A stretch of DNA of 64,000 bases from Pohlia nutans (taxonomy: Eukaryota; Streptophyta; Bryopsida; Bryales; Mniaceae). The stretch's first letter is position 1. Every line of letters starts with the position of its first letter. A program made the position numbers and the translations under genes. A model generated the notes under the pieces. That model had not been told where the DNA came from. It was given only the letters and a program-made list of their open reading frames with translations, and did no database searches. The DNA is taken from the NCBI GenBank assembly GCA_022496805.1, contig CM040090.1, forward strand, positions 16,300,001-16,364,000. The letters run 5' to 3'. Shown here in pieces: positions 23,877 to 36,320 of this stretch.

Positions 23877-25128
23877 CTGCACAAGAATGCTTTGAACAGA
23901 CTTTGCCAAGCGGATGGAAGTCTCGGAAGTCTCAACTTTTCTAATGGGCTGACTGTGGGAGCAAGGGGCAAGGAGAGGAGGAATGCGAAAAAGCAAGCTA
24001 GCACACAAAGGAATGCAAAAAACACACCTACTAGTTAAGGAGACTCGGGGGTTCACTGGCGAAAATTTTAGAAACAACGTGCGATAAAAAATAGGGTCCA
24101 ATATATTCATTGTAGATAAATTTTGTAAAAAATGTACATGTAAAATAGGGGATTTTTAAAAAGTGAAACATGTTTACATGTAAAATACCATCACATATAA
24201 TATTCTCAGGCTTTTTATATGTAAAATACCATCACCTAATAATATTTTTTGCTAAATTTTTTTGCTAAAATAACCCCCCAAATAAATAGGTCATTATCGC
24301 ACGTGTATACAAAATATACAAGGGAGTGACCTCCCTGAGTAAGGAGAGGAAATAATGCTTTGAACAAACTTTGCCAAGCGGACGGAAGTATGGGCTTTTC
24401 TAATGGGTTTACTGTGGGGGCAAGGGACGAGGAGAGGAGGAATGCGAAAAACAAGCAAGCACGCGAAGGAATGCAAAAAAGCAAACTTACCAGTTAAGGA
24501 GAGGAAATAATGCTTTGAATAGACTTTTCCAAGCGGAGGGAAGTCTCGGCTTTTTTAATGGGTTGACTGTGGGGGCAAGGGGCGGGGAGAGGAGGAATGC
24601 GAAAAGCAAGCAAGCACACGAAGGAATGCAAAAAGCTTACCAGTTAAGGACTTAAGGAGACTAGGAGAGGAATGCTTTGAACAAACTTTGCCAAGCCGAT
24701 GGAAGTCTGGGCTTTTCTAATGGGCTGACTGTGGGGGCAAGGGGCGAGGAGAGGAGGAATGCGAAAAGCAAGCAAACACACGAAGGAATGCAATAAGTAG
24801 ATGCAATTGGAAGTCTGGGTTTTTCCAATCAGCTCAGTGTGAGGACGATGCGCTAGAAGAGGAGGAATGCGAAAAGCAAGCAAGCACATGAAGGAATGCA
24901 AAAACCAAGCAAACACACGAAGAAATGCGAAAAATAGACACACATGTTAAGGAGAGGAATGCTCTGAACAAACTGTTCCAAGCGGATGGAAGTTTGGGCT
25001 TTTCTAATGGGCTGACTGCGGGGGCTAGGCGCATGAAGAGGAGGAATGCAAAAAGCCAGCAAGCACTCGAAGGAATGCAAAAAGCAAACACAACAGCGAA
25101 GGAAAGCCTTAATCGTCTAAATGAACCC
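23877..25128. repeat. ~150-bp tandem repeat, about six units
   Basis: Units carry GCTTTGAACAAACTTTGCCA then a stretch with CTAATGGGCTGACTGTGGGG, GAGGAGAGGAGGAATGCGAA and AAGCAAGCAAGCACACGAAG. Unit starts are near 23885, 24353, 24508, 24672, 24957, with a partial unit near 24808. The first unit merges into the 5' end of the F-box pseudogene. Minus-strand frames read through several units as a repeated IPPLLAPCPHSQPIRKAQTS peptide, which I take as chance. Confidence 0.78.
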
Positions 25129-26060
25129 TAAAGCCGATGGATGTTCGGGCATTTATAATAGTGGGTGCGACAGGCGAAGGAGGTTCCGTAGATTTTGGCT
25201 CGGTAGTTGGTATAGAGTTTAGTTATTTGCAAGTCGCCAAGGGATGGACACACTGGATGTCACCAAGGGACGGACGAGGCCATCCAATATATAGGTCGTT
25301 GCCAAAGGACGAATAGGCCATTTAGTAGACAAATCGCCATCACCATCAATAGTTTCACTTGGGCTCTTGAGATGGACTCATTGCAAGCTTATCTTTTCGA
25401 AACGAAAATTAATGATTTGATTTCTGCCGTTGCTGCCCTCGGCTATTAGGGGAAAGTGTCTGTACGAAAGAATATTCGAGGTGCATGAAAGAAGTCTCCG
25501 TGAACTGAAGTCCCCTGACCAGTCACTCTGCATGACTTCAGTTGTGCTGTAAGATGTTTCTCTGACCTTGGAATATAATTGCTTCAGTGCTAACTATAGT
25601 TTCGCAGAATTCGATGACACTCTGATTGGCGCTCAACCCCTTCGATTTGATTGCGTGCAGTTAAAAATCACGTATATTTAATTAGATGCAGGCCGGATCT
25701 TTGCTATGAGCCCCGGTGAAACGATGAAGGACGTTCTCTACACTACCAACGATGAGCTGGATGGGCGTGAACAAGAGCCAAACACGCACCGTACGTGTGG
25801 ACGCGAAGGCGATGGAATTTAAATTCGAAGTCTCATATGTGAATGGATTAATTTGTGAACTTGGTGGTTGTGCGATTAAGTGACTGGCGTGCTTGACTTA
25901 GTGAATGTGTAGTTAGTTCTGGGGAGCATCCAGATTGCCATTTGAAGGACGATCGAGTTGGTACTCTACGTAAGGTAATCCACATCGTATTCATGTGAAT
26001 CTCAATGTTGTCCTCAGGTATTCGACATGTCAATGACACACTGAAGTCTTGATGTATATA
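25129..26060. other. Non-coding stretch, possibly gene relics
   Basis: Composition is less AT-rich than the surroundings and short open pieces such as RIFEVHERSLRELKSPDQS (near 25470) and MSPGETMKDVLYTTNDELDG (near 25706) look faintly coding, but I recognise no family and see no consistent splice structure. Confidence 0.35.
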
Positions 26061-26940
26061 TGCAATCCAAAGACACTTGATTTTCAAAGTATAATTATAT
26101 TCATTTATCTGGCCGCCAGAGACTTTGAGAAGGAGTTGCACTCTTAACTTGCAAATTGTATATCATGGGGTTTTAAACTAAAAACCAAATGTACATACTC
26201 TACTCAATTTGCCTCAATTTGAGGTTTCAGTCATGCAACATGATGTGCACAAAAAAAATGAGATCGATTTGGGATTCCCAATGTTGGTCAATGAGAGTAG
26301 AGTTTGACTTTTTGGTTACTTCAAGAGCTTTTACCTTTCAAGAGTTCTTACTCACCTCATGATAAACTTATGTTAAATTGGTGTTATCCAAACTCTGAGG
26401 TATTAGCCTATTAGGATATTGTGCATGGATGGCTAGTTGCATTATTTAGTAGTAAGGTTGCAAAAAGTTGAACCTTAGTTAGCTTGAGGACAACAAATTA
26501 ATTGTCTTAAATTGGTACATGTTAGCACAAACAATGTTCCTGTTCCTTGACTTGAAATGACTCGATAGCAATGTACCCAACAATATTCGGAGTATTGCTA
26601 AATCGTTGGATAGATATAGATATCGTGGACACAATATCATGTGAGAAACAAGTTGATGTGAATGACGACGTTATAGTGTGGCCATTAACACTCTCGTATT
26701 TGTATCTAGATATTTAGAGTAACTTAAGATGAACACTCCAACCCCCTTATTAATCTGCCCTGCTTGAGCGATAGTCATTAATTAAGAGTGAAATGATGAC
26801 AAATGTGTGTTAATGATAGTGTGATATGGCAAATGTGCAGGATATTCTAAAACATTCTGAATCTACAATTATAAAATTTGAAGGGTGCAATATTATGCTT
26901 TACACATTTGTGTTGGTCACAGAGCTAGTGTAGAGCTCCA
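26061..26940. repeat. Segment X, copy A: unfilled piggyBac site
   Basis: Matches 50471-50551 plus 55997-56780. The TTAA at 26144-26147 lies between GGAGTTGCACTC and CTTGCAAATTG, exactly the sequences that flank the piggyBac in copy B. The segment is non-coding. Similarity starts abruptly at TGCAATCCAA, where copy B has the right end of a CACTA-type element. Confidence 0.85.
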
Positions 26941-27100
26941 ATGAGGACTTGTTTTTTGTTCAATTTTCTTTTATTAGATGCAATGTTCTTAATTGATTCA
27001 GGTGATGTAAAATTTGGTCTCATTTTATTTGTATTTATCACAACATGGTTAATTGAGTTTTTCATTTAAAACCATGATTCCTTGATCCTTTCGGGGTTAA
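26937..27100. repeat. Family Z repeat, copy 3
   Basis: Carries the TTGATTCAGGTGATGTAAAA block shared with 4085-4298 and 7812-7986 and ends TTTCGGGGTTAA. Confidence 0.5.
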
Positions 27101-27177
27101 AATCTTTCTCCCAGGGTAGAGATATTCTATACATTGGTGGGGTATCACAGAAGGCCCAAGGGCTATAAAATGTTATA

Positions 27178-27419
27178 TACTCCCTCCATCCCAAAGTTAT
27201 TGTCATGTTTGAAAGTGCTTTTTTAAGTAGGTCAAAAAAATACTTCCTTGTGGTTAATTTTATTTAGGTTGCAATGAACACATGCAATGTTCTTCAATCA
27301 TTCTAGTGACATAATTTGGAACCTTTTTTAATCATGTTTCTTACAATATGATCAATGAAATTGGCTCAAAGAGATACCAAGCAAACAAGTTGGACAATAA
27401 CTTTGGGACAGAGGGAGTA
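27178..27419. mobile_element. Stowaway-like MITE, copy 3
   Basis: TA-bounded and highly similar to the copy at 516-770 but in the opposite orientation (its left end is the GTCATGTTTGAAAGTGC side). Confidence 0.88.
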
Positions 27420-28294
27420 ATTTACAATGAGAACATAACATAATAACTCGTAAATATTTGATGCATATGACAATGGGACAAAAGGCATATGTTTAGAAGT
27501 GTTGTTGAACTCATATGCAAATTGACATGACAAAGAAAGAAGCCAAGTGAACTTCATGATGATGAAAACTAAGGCTTGACATGAAAAGCAAATGCCATGA
27601 AAAAGGACTAGAGCTTTGCAATGCTCACCACTACCATTGACAAATGATGAATGTGTTGATTCTTGCCATTAATCTTAGGAATGAGAACATTAGTGTTAAG
27701 TTGATGAATTCACACGTAGATCCTTTCACATCCTATGACTAATGTTGAATGTTGAATATTGATGTCTTCATATGAATTGCCTTCACTACATGTTCAATGT
27801 TCAATGTCAAAGCCTTGCACATGTTGAATTTCGAAGCCCTTCACATGTAAACCCTTTCACATCCTAAGTCCTTCATTTCTCCAAGTCACCCGTCTAAACT
27901 ACACTTATACTAAAAAAAAATAGAACCCTACTTTACAAAACTATCTCCAATGGATACATAGTCAATGGAATTAGTATAGAGCAATCAACCCCGACTAGAT
28001 TTTTATTGGAAATTTTGACAAATAACGAGGGCGCTATCCACGTTCGAGTAAAAAGTTCACTTAAAGACCGAGTCGAGGTTCATTGTCCATTGTAAAGCAG
28101 TGCCAAAAAAACCCTAATAATTACGGAGGAATTCCCCGTAATTATTAGGGTTATGTCCATCCCTAGAACGGGCCAAAAAAACCCTAATTTCTCAATAGAA
28201 TGCAACGACATTTGGCTTGAAAATTTTCTGGCAGTGCTTTACAAATTCGTGACATGATGAATGCTGTGGAATGGTGTAAGTTGAGAGAACCCAC
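27420..28294. other. Non-coding, with a perfect 17-bp hairpin
   Basis: No exon is recognised, in particular none of the missing C-terminal exons of the neighbouring monooxygenase. A perfect hairpin lies at 28110-28152: AACCCTAATAATTACGG, a 9-base loop, then its complement. Confidence 0.6.
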
Positions 28295-30221
28295 CTGGGT
28301 CCTGATGACCGTGCCGTTGTCCAGCTCGACCTCAGTCACGAATTGCGCGTCACGAGGTTTCCGGATGTTTTTCACTCGAGAATTGAACGCAATGTTTTTC
28401 ACTGGGGAGCGCCTTGGCCAGAACCTTGCCTCTCCACTGCTCGTAATTCATGCGGCCTGTTCGCCAGACAATAATTGAGAAACTAAATAATCCAACACTT
28501 GCCTCTTGAAAATCTTAAGAGCCCAGGTAAACTTCCTATGCTGATTTTTCAAGCTTTTTAGTTGGAGGGAGTCCTCCTTAAGCATCAGATTCATTCACTA
28601 AACCTAAGTGCTAATTTGCATCTCCTTGATAAACTCTGCATTAGATCATGATCAAGTACTCACCCTCCAGAAAGGTCAGAGTTTCGGAATTCTTTGATAA
28701 CTTTCCCTTTGGGTGTCCGCATTCTTCCGCTGCCAAAAAACACATATTCCACTCTGTGGTTAGATTATACTCTACAATGTACTATTCAACGCAATTTTAA
28801 AGAAACCCATCAGATCTTACAAGCCACATGTTGCAGCGTCCTTTACAGCATCGAATGAAGGAATTTGGCCAAGTTGTGAAGCATAACAAAAAGAACATAC
28901 AGATTCCACAAATATAGGATCTCAATGCAATATTAAAGAGAAGTGGCTCACTGCATGTGTCTACCCCAAATAGAAATGTGTATAATTTTCATGTGTCTCT
29001 TTTTGTACAATCTTCTCAAGAAAAAAAATATAGTGATTGAAAAATTCAAAAACTGCCAAACTCAAAGTTCACCACGTCAAAGTTCACCAAGACGTAAGAA
29101 ATTATTCATTCTCTGGAATGACGGTTCCAACAAACTACTCAATATTGCTTTTGACATGTGTCTCATTTTCATTGGACTCCAGGATTTTCTACGTTTTAAG
29201 CCCATTGTAAATGCTTTGAAAAGGAAAGAGAGGAATACCCAACACAGTTGAGAAATGATCCTCGAAGCTGATCCGAAACACCAAGTGCATCGAGAGCTCG
29301 CCATGCATTGGGAAACAGAGTCAGGGAGGTTCCCTCGGTTCGCAAGCCTCCGGATTGCTCCAGCACTAATGCTTTCACTCCCACTCTTTTCACATCCACA
29401 ATGTCAATAGCAATAATTAGAAACGGCACTTAACTCATCCCCTAATCAATCAATATCGTCCACGAAGCGATTATTCCCTCTGTTATTATTCCCTCTGTTC
29501 TGATGTTTTTTTCCTAATTATGGTGATAAGAGGTAAAAATTAGCACCCATGTAGGACACCATCCTCGCAGCTCTAAAGATCAAGTGTATGTGATGGAAAA
29601 GCTATCAACAACAAGAGTACAATGAAGTGGTCACAAGCTCAATTCAATCCGTGAGTAAACCATAATTATTTTGGTAAAAGTCTTGCAATTGTGAGCCAGG
29701 TAGGAACCATGTCACAAGCTCACACTCAACACCCCCAATCAATTTGGAAAACTTTGACACTTCACAACGTTTGCATTGAGTATCCAAACCACGCATTCTT
29801 TGGTGCGTCGGAATCCTCTCGTTCAACATTTGACCACTCGAAGAAGTAAGCTGAACAGAAACGATAGCAAATTCAATCAGACCAATTTCAAACCAATGCA
29901 TTGTTCTGTCTAAATCACTCCGTGGACACCAAGCGTAATGCAATACCTGTGCAACGCCAAGGCAGTGGCGAGGCCCGCGAGCCCCGCGCCCACAATCACC
30001 ACCGTCTGCACGTCGGTAGCCACGCCGTCCTTGCTCCTCTCTTCCACTGGCGCCGTGCTCATCACCACCCTGCTCCTGCTGCCGCTGCTTTTACACTGTA
30101 ACCCTAATCTGCGGTGCTGCACTGGGAGCTTGGGAGATCGCAACAACAGAGGGTGCAAATGCAGCGTGGGCAATGGGCATCGGTACTGTTGGGTTATCAC
30201 ACTGTTACAAGCGGATGTCAT
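28295..30221 (-). pseudogene. FAD-dependent monooxygenase (CTF2-like), N-terminal half only
   Basis: Exon 1 (30221-29947) encodes a basic, Ser-rich, transit-peptide-like leader of about 65 residues, then the dinucleotide-binding motif VVIVGAGLAGLATALALHR. Exon 2 (29385-29239) continues VGVKALVLEQSGGLRTEGTS and TLFPNAWRALDALGVSDQLR; exon 3 (28729-28664) gives RMRTPKGKVIKEFRNSDLSG; exon 4 (28456-28295) gives HELRAVER and then needs two frame changes to reach AKALP and NIAFNSRVKNIRKPRDAQFV. The order matches plant plastid FAD monooxygenases of the CTF2/zeaxanthin-epoxidase-like group, which hydroxylate small substrates with NAD(P)H. The second half, including the GD-containing FAD/substrate region, is absent. 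The exon 1-3 junctions keep phase, so decay is recent or limited. A second, more decayed copy lies at 43561-44965. Confidence 0.8.
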
Positions 30222-30451
30222 CCTACCGGTCGGGATGTCAAACCACTCAATTTTTTGGTGCTTGAGAATTCAGCGCAGCCTGTGGGAATTTGAAAGCCAC
30301 GAGAGAAGGTGAGCTGGGAAATTGAGTAGCGGGGGAAATCAGCAACAGGGTGTCTGTGACAATCTGACGGAGTGAGTGAGCTCATCCCGCATTCTGGCTT
30401 GGGCTTCTCAGTTTTAGTGAGGATGTGCGGCTCAGGGACTGTGAGGGGGTT

Positions 30452-30801
30452 TTCACACTATGGCCGAAGGTCGAGAGTCCGTCGGTTTCCACCAATCAAA
30501 TTGCAAGAAACCATGGTTTCGGCCTCTCGACCCTTCACACTAGAGGCCAAAGTCCAAAGGCCGTGGACCTTCAAAATGCTTACATGGCAACACTTTTTGA
30601 CCAAGGTGACGGCCTCTCGAGAGGAAGTTTGGGTCCTACATTTTGCAAGACCCGTCACTATGGTTGAGAGGCCGTCGATTTCTTTTCATAAAAAATGAAA
30701 ACTATATTTTATGCCTATTTTCAGTAGATTTCTTTGGACTCTCAACAAAGTTTGGACTCTCAATCCCACGGCCTCTCGACTTGGACGGCCATAGTGTGAA
30801 G
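30452..30801. mobile_element. MITE with TTCACACTATGGCCG inverted ends
   Basis: The left TTCACACTATGGCCGAAGG matches the inverted right end TTCACACTATGGCCGTCC, and GGCCTCTCGA-type motifs recur inside. 350 bp, about 230 bp upstream of the monooxygenase start. Superfamily not determined. Confidence 0.7.
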
Positions 30802-30943
30802 CGGCCTGAGTGTGTGCGTCTGTTCGCATGATTGCCATCTTCTTTTGATCCTTTTCAGTAGCCTCTCAGATAGTGACACTTGGCATTTCCACTTGGCACA
30901 TTCCCTTATCCATCCTGCAATTTTGCCAACCCTCAATCCCTTG

Positions 30944-31249
30944 TTAACCCCTTAACCCGTAAGCGTGCAACAGTGAAGGTGGGGAATATATGGCTCATTA
31001 GGAAAAAGGCTTATGGGAATTATTTTTTTCAGACTCTGTCACTTTGCTTTTGTTGAACACCAAAGGTTGCTTACCTTGTGGAAGTATGACGAATGGGCTC
31101 TAGTGGTGGATTTTATTAAGACCAAAAGAGGAAAGGTTGTACGTTGTACGTTGAAACTTACTTTGAATCTTCACCCGTGTACAATATATGACCCGCTTGG
31201 GCTCAAGAGGAGGCGATTTAGGGTTTTGGGGGGCAGGCGTCAGGGTTAA
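30944..31249. mobile_element. Candidate piggyBac-like MITE
   Basis: TTAA at both ends; left TTAACCCCTTAACCCGTAAG, right (inward) TTAACCCTGACGCCTGCC. Only the first seven bases agree well, so this is tentative. Confidence 0.45.
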
Positions 31250-31482
31250 CAAAGATAATTGGCAGTAGGTCATGATGATGTCACTAGGGCTAAGATTCAG
31301 CCAACCTAGCAATCAGGCCATGCATCATGCAACGGTAGAAAGCATCTGTCCATTAATTTTTATTTATTTTTCCTTTGTTGTGAATAGCCACATGAAAAAA
31401 AATGTAGCCACCTGGCTAAAATTCGATCTCTTTAACTTCATTGGAGTGCAAGGAGCTCCCTAGGGATCATTTTTGATTTATT

Positions 31483-31858
31483 TAAGTCAAACGCTAATTT
31501 TCATCTAATTCCTAATTTCAAATGAAAATGGTCCCAACTAAGAAACTGTACGAGCTATCTTCTAATTTCAAGTTCAATTCATTATTCTTCGAAACAATTA
31601 AAATTGCACACTTTTCAGCACTAGAGAGCTCGCAACCCTAGAATTCCAATATACAATATTGAAAAAGCTTTTTAATCGAATTTCTTTTATGTATGCTCAA
31701 GAAGCATGCCATCTACATTCGGTTTGTTCGTCACTATTATCAACATTTTTTCTTTTAAAAACTTACTATTTAAGGCATTTTTGTAATTATCGTGACTATT
31801 ATGAGAGAAAAACGTTAAAAAATCTAATAAAATTCATTTTATTTAAATAATTATGAAA
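31483..31858. repeat. Dispersed repeat, partner of 20583-20960
   Basis: Shares long blocks such as CCTAATTTCAAATGAAAATG with the 20.6-kb copy along about 375 bp; non-coding. Confidence 0.65.
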
Positions 31859-31871
31859 ATACCGGTGCAAA

Positions 31872-32118
31872 TGGGTTTATCCCTTTAACGTGCTTGCGTC
31901 CTAAATGTCGACGATGGATGATTCTGACTCGGATTTTGAGTTGGTGTATTTCTGTCTGCATCAACGATTTCTGTCTGTCAAATTTATTGAAGCTTGTACA
32001 TGGACTTTTGAGTGTCCAGACATGATTTCTACAAGAAAAGGATGTGCACCTAATTTTGTAGAGGCTCTGAATTGCGTTGATGTAGCTCAATTTACTGAAA
32101 TTTTAGTTATACCGTAGT
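31872..32118. mobile_element. Left-end fragment of a piggyBac related to 50548
   Basis: From TATCCCTTTAACGTGCTTGC it follows the 5' non-coding region of the large piggyBac for about 230 bp (GATGATTTCTGTCC, CTTTTGAGTG and TTTTGTAGAGG-like blocks in order), clearly diverged. The matching right end is not seen, and another MITE begins at 32119. Confidence 0.65.
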
Positions 32119-32368
32119 ACCATAGCAGGTTCGTCCTAAAATAATTCTAAAAATAAAAAACGTAAAAATTAGAAAATTCAGAAGACAGAAAAACGAAAAT
32201 AGAATAAATTAGTTTTTGAAATATTTTGTTATTTCTAAGCTATTTAAGGTCATTTTTACTGATTTTTTGCTTAAAAACAAAAATTGAGAAATTCAGTTTT
32301 TGAGAGGCGAACCTTATTTTTTCAAAAAAATTAAATATTTGTTCGCCAGGTGGCGAATCTGCTATGGT
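32119..32368. mobile_element. MITE with ACCATAGCAGRTTCG inverted ends
   Basis: ACCATAGCAGGTTCG at the left, CGAATCTGCTATGGT at the right; 250 bp, AT-rich, class unknown. It abuts the piggyBac fragment and may interrupt it. Confidence 0.65.
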
Positions 32369-33473
32369 GTTACGATAACCGGTTAAAAATCTTTACACAT
32401 TTTATGCAATATAACAATTACTAACAATCATAAACATCGGCTTAGCAAGTAACCAACAAGTCACTTCACCGAAACATTAATCTTTCGGAATCAATCAGTG
32501 TTGAACATGTATTTAGTTTTGAAACACCATATTTTGTGATCACCAAGACAATACATCTTTGTATGCTCTTCCAATTTCAAAGGATAATCATGGTTTTAGA
32601 ATTTATGAGAATGATTTTTATGAGAGACTTGTTAATTTTGCTCAAAACTTTCGGAAAAAAAACTCATGATCAAACCTGATAATTATGTCAAACATACGGT
32701 AGATTATTCTGCAAATTGATATATAGTCTCAATACTAAGTATTTACACTACCAAGAAAATAGGAGAATAATCATGGGCGATGACGTTCCGAGAAGGTCTA
32801 TAAAGTGGCCTAGTGGATATGTTTCATGGTCCAAGTTTTTTTGGAGCCCATGTCGAGCAAAAATGGCTCCCTTGCTATGAAACCAAGAGACCATGGTCAC
32901 AAATTGTCTTTATAACAAAAAATTTAGTACCCTTTTTTTTCCCCAACATTACTATAGTTAGGCATACATTAAAAAATCACCTCACTTTCTTTTTGGTGCA
33001 TTGTCTTCTTCTCTGGTCCAAGTTCACTGTACACCTAGTGAGAGGCTTTTATAGTGCATTTTTATGAAGTATGAGCATGGAAGCATAATTTTCAATAGCC
33101 TTTATGTTCTTTGCCTTTCCTCCATGTCCTCTACCTTACCTTCATGCACTTTGCTCATTTCCTTGGGACCCCACGTGTCCAATTACATACTCATGAAGTC
33201 TTGTTGAATGTGGAATAAGTTGCACCATTTATTGTGGGGCACACAACGCCACAATAAGCTAGTGAATGATATGAGTGTGACCATAAAGTGTGCCTCTGAA
33301 AATAATTTATTTTTCATGGTTATGGTTTGTAGTCCAAATTCTAATACTTGTCCTAAGATCAATGTATCTAGAATTAGAAAGTGAGTGCAACCGAAGGAGA
33401 ATAACCCATTGCAATTGTTGAGAACAACTTTCCGTCCAATAGAGTCATCCTATAACTCATAGGTCTTGAGTTT
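32369..33473. other. Non-coding AT-rich stretch
   Basis: No gene, repeat pair or RNA gene recognised. Confidence 0.5.
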
Positions 33474-33763
33474 GAATAAAATACCATGAATTTTGCTTTA
33501 ATATAATCTTATTTGTTCTCTCCAAAAAATTATAAGGTACATAAGAACTTAGTGGTCATCTCGTGTTATTGGTGGTCTCTAACTCAAAGAACAATCAAAT
33601 AACGTCTATTTTGATGGCAAAATAAATTTTCACAAGTTTAAAGACTATCAAGCTTTTGCACAACCAATAAACTATAAGAGAACACCAAGTTCTTCCATAC
33701 CTTATAACTATTTGTAGTGAACAAATAAGAATATTTTAAAGCACAATTCATGGTATCTTATTT
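33474..33763. mobile_element. Foldback element with ~100-bp arms
   Basis: The arm starting AATAAAATACCATGAATTTT at 33475 pairs with an arm ending at 33763; arms share blocks such as TCTTATTTGTTC and TTATAAGGTA and are separated by about 85 bp. Non-coding; no target duplication identified. Confidence 0.7.
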
Positions 33764-34979
33764 ACGTAACATTCTGACTAATATTTACACTTGACTTTGT
33801 ACCCCTACTAAAATTTTCAAGATTCTCCCCAATACTCTTTGATGCTCTTTGATTTCACATCTTAAGTTTATCCTACTTGCTTGACTCCTACCAAATTCCC
33901 TCATAAAATGGCAAGTGTTATCTTTCATTCTAGTTCCAAGGAAAGTTATTGTATCAATAAAAGATCAACCAATTAAAAGGTAGTGCAATATTCTACTGCT
34001 GAAGAATGTTATGAACTCAAAACCCGTGAGTTATAGCCGATAACCTCTAACACGTCCTCAAAATTTGACTAAATCATTATAATCCATTTCCCAGTCTTTA
34101 GCAGTATTCCCATTTGCTTCCATTTTCTAGACTAGACTAAACTCGAGATGAAAAGCAAGAAAAATAACTCTTCTGGATTAGAATTTTGGTTTAAAGGGTC
34201 AACAAAACATTTTGTTAAATTCTATTATAGAGTGTTAGAAAATTTATCTTGGTGTTTTGTACAAACCCCCAAAATTTTCTCTAAAACCTAATATATCTTA
34301 AATCAGGTTGCTTTAAAGGCATGAATTTCAAGTGCTATGGAATTTTTTTTTAAGCTTTGATTTACGTCATATTGTTTTTTATTTTTCATTTATTTTTGGT
34401 TCGTTTGGCACATTTGACATGGAATAAAATTTTAGACACAATATTTAGACTACAATGTCAAATTCCAAATTGCAATGGCTAAAAATCAAAGAACGAATGG
34501 CTGAGGCTAGCTACACTATGTAACATCCAATTTCCTATTTTTGCACTTGGCCATATAATCATGCACTTGACTTTCGGGTGCACTAAAAATTCAAACCGAT
34601 AGAAATTGCATGAAAAATTTGGCCAATTTTTTTCTTCCACAGATTTGGTTGCAAAAGAGATAAATTGCAAATTTTTGGAAATTGTCAAGTCTTTCTTTTT
34701 GAAAAAGTCATTACTTGTGCTTTGAATATTTTCGAATTGGATTCTATACGCAACAAAACTCTCTTTTGAAATTGATCTTGACACACAGTATGTTAGAAAA
34801 ATACAGGAGGTTGGAGTTTTTAAACAACAAATTAAGTACACATTTTACAAAACCATATAGACATATTGTAAGCAATTGGAAGTAGGCCACTAATAGAAGA
34901 ATATATTTTAAATATACTTTTTAGTACACAAAAACACTTTACAAGTTTACAATTTATAAGAATAGTACAAACTTTTAAA
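33764..34979. other. Non-coding AT-rich stretch
   Basis: No gene recognised. 34513-34590 (CAATTTCCTATTTTTGCACT) is the diverged inverted partner of about 36650-36720. Confidence 0.45.
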
Positions 34980-35190
34980 TTAACCCCTAAAGGACCACGA
35001 GGCCACCACGTGGCTTCTGGAACTAAAAAGTAAGGAATTTCGAGTTGTTGGACCGTGAATTGTAAAGTGAGCAACAAAGAGACCCTAATTATTTTTAAGA
35101 GCTGAATCCGTGAGTACTTCTTGATCAAAATTTCATGAAGTGTGCAGTTTTTGGTGATTTTTTTGAGTTGCACAGTTGGTATTTAGGCGT
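34980..35190. mobile_element. Possible piggyBac-like MITE left end
   Basis: TTAACCCCTAAAGGACCACG has the family terminus; no convincing right end is found, so the 3' border given is arbitrary. Confidence 0.35.
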
Positions 35191-35894
35191 CACTTCAGAC
35201 CCTCATATCTTCTTCTTCGCACCTCCAAATCAATTGAAACTTTTTCCACATTTTTAAAATGATGATTTCTACTCACAGTAAAAATTTCAGATTTTTTGGA
35301 GCACTTTTGATCAATCCGATTTCAGCATGTGTACAAAATACCTTGAACAAGTTCCATCAATCTTGACAATAAAACTAGAAAACCACATACTATACAATAA
35401 TGTACTCATTTACTCTAGTAAGCATTTAGTTAATTCTGCAACCTCTAGTCACTCATGCCTTCAATCTGCATTGCAACATATTCAAGTATGTGCTACTTTG
35501 CTTCATTTGGAATAGTAATTTGCTTCATCCACATGTAATCATATAGCACCATTGTTGCAACGTTGCTTCCTCCGTCCAAATAGCAATTCCACCATGACTT
35601 TTTTTTACTGTGTTATCAAAATAAACTGTCCAACTTCTTGGAACCGACTTGTAAGAACAAAGAACCAAGCGATTCACTTCCCTTTATAAAGTTCATGAGA
35701 TTCCACATGAACAACATTGTTGTCAACTCCAATGGGGTTTCTAAATGCACTATTGTAAGGAAAGGGTGAAAAAGAATGCACGACCATGTATCCTCAACCA
35801 CCTGCACAAAAAATAAAACAAAAATCATAAAACATCTATTTGTCTATCTAGTTATCTACTTTTTGTGCATTGCTAATGATGCATAGCTGCCCCT

Positions 35895-36320
35895 TTGCTT
35901 TCTTTCGCGGCTATGGGAGCATAGGATAACATATTGATGTTCCCTTGAAGAGAGGACAAAAGAGGATCCGCGTGTGTAGACCCTCAGCCCCGGAAAACCC
36001 GGAAAAAAAGATTTTTTTGTGTTTGGTTTTTTTTGTTGGCGTGGCAAAGGAGTTGAGGGTATGCGGCAACGCACCCTCTGTCCTTCAGCCCTTTAGAAAA
36101 CATAAATATGTTCTCTCAAACCTTCTCATAACCACCTCATAAATATGTAAGGCGGCCATGGGAGCATGGGAGAACATATTCATGTTCTTTTGAGGAGAGA
36201 ATGAAAATAATGGAGTCCGCACGTGCGATCCCTCAGGCCCGAAAATCCCGGATTTAAAAACAAATTATTTATTTATTTTTGGGCGTGGCGGTCTAGCGGA
36301 AGGACTGAGGGTACACGACT
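35895..36320. repeat. Direct duplication of ~180 bp
   Basis: 35905-36085 and 36148-36320 share GGGAGCATRGGA, a CCCTCAG-CCCGGAAAA-type block, a T-rich run and GGCGTGGC followed by TTGAGGGTA-like sequence. Non-coding, diverged. Confidence 0.6.

Noticed and set aside
24644..25091. Minus-strand frames reading through the 150-bp array as a repeated peptide
   Set aside because: Unit length and indels break the frame between units, and no known protein repeat is matched.
29470..29510. ATTCCCTCTGTT repeats resembling a Stowaway end
   Set aside because: No inverted partner within a reasonable distance; likely a decayed fragment.
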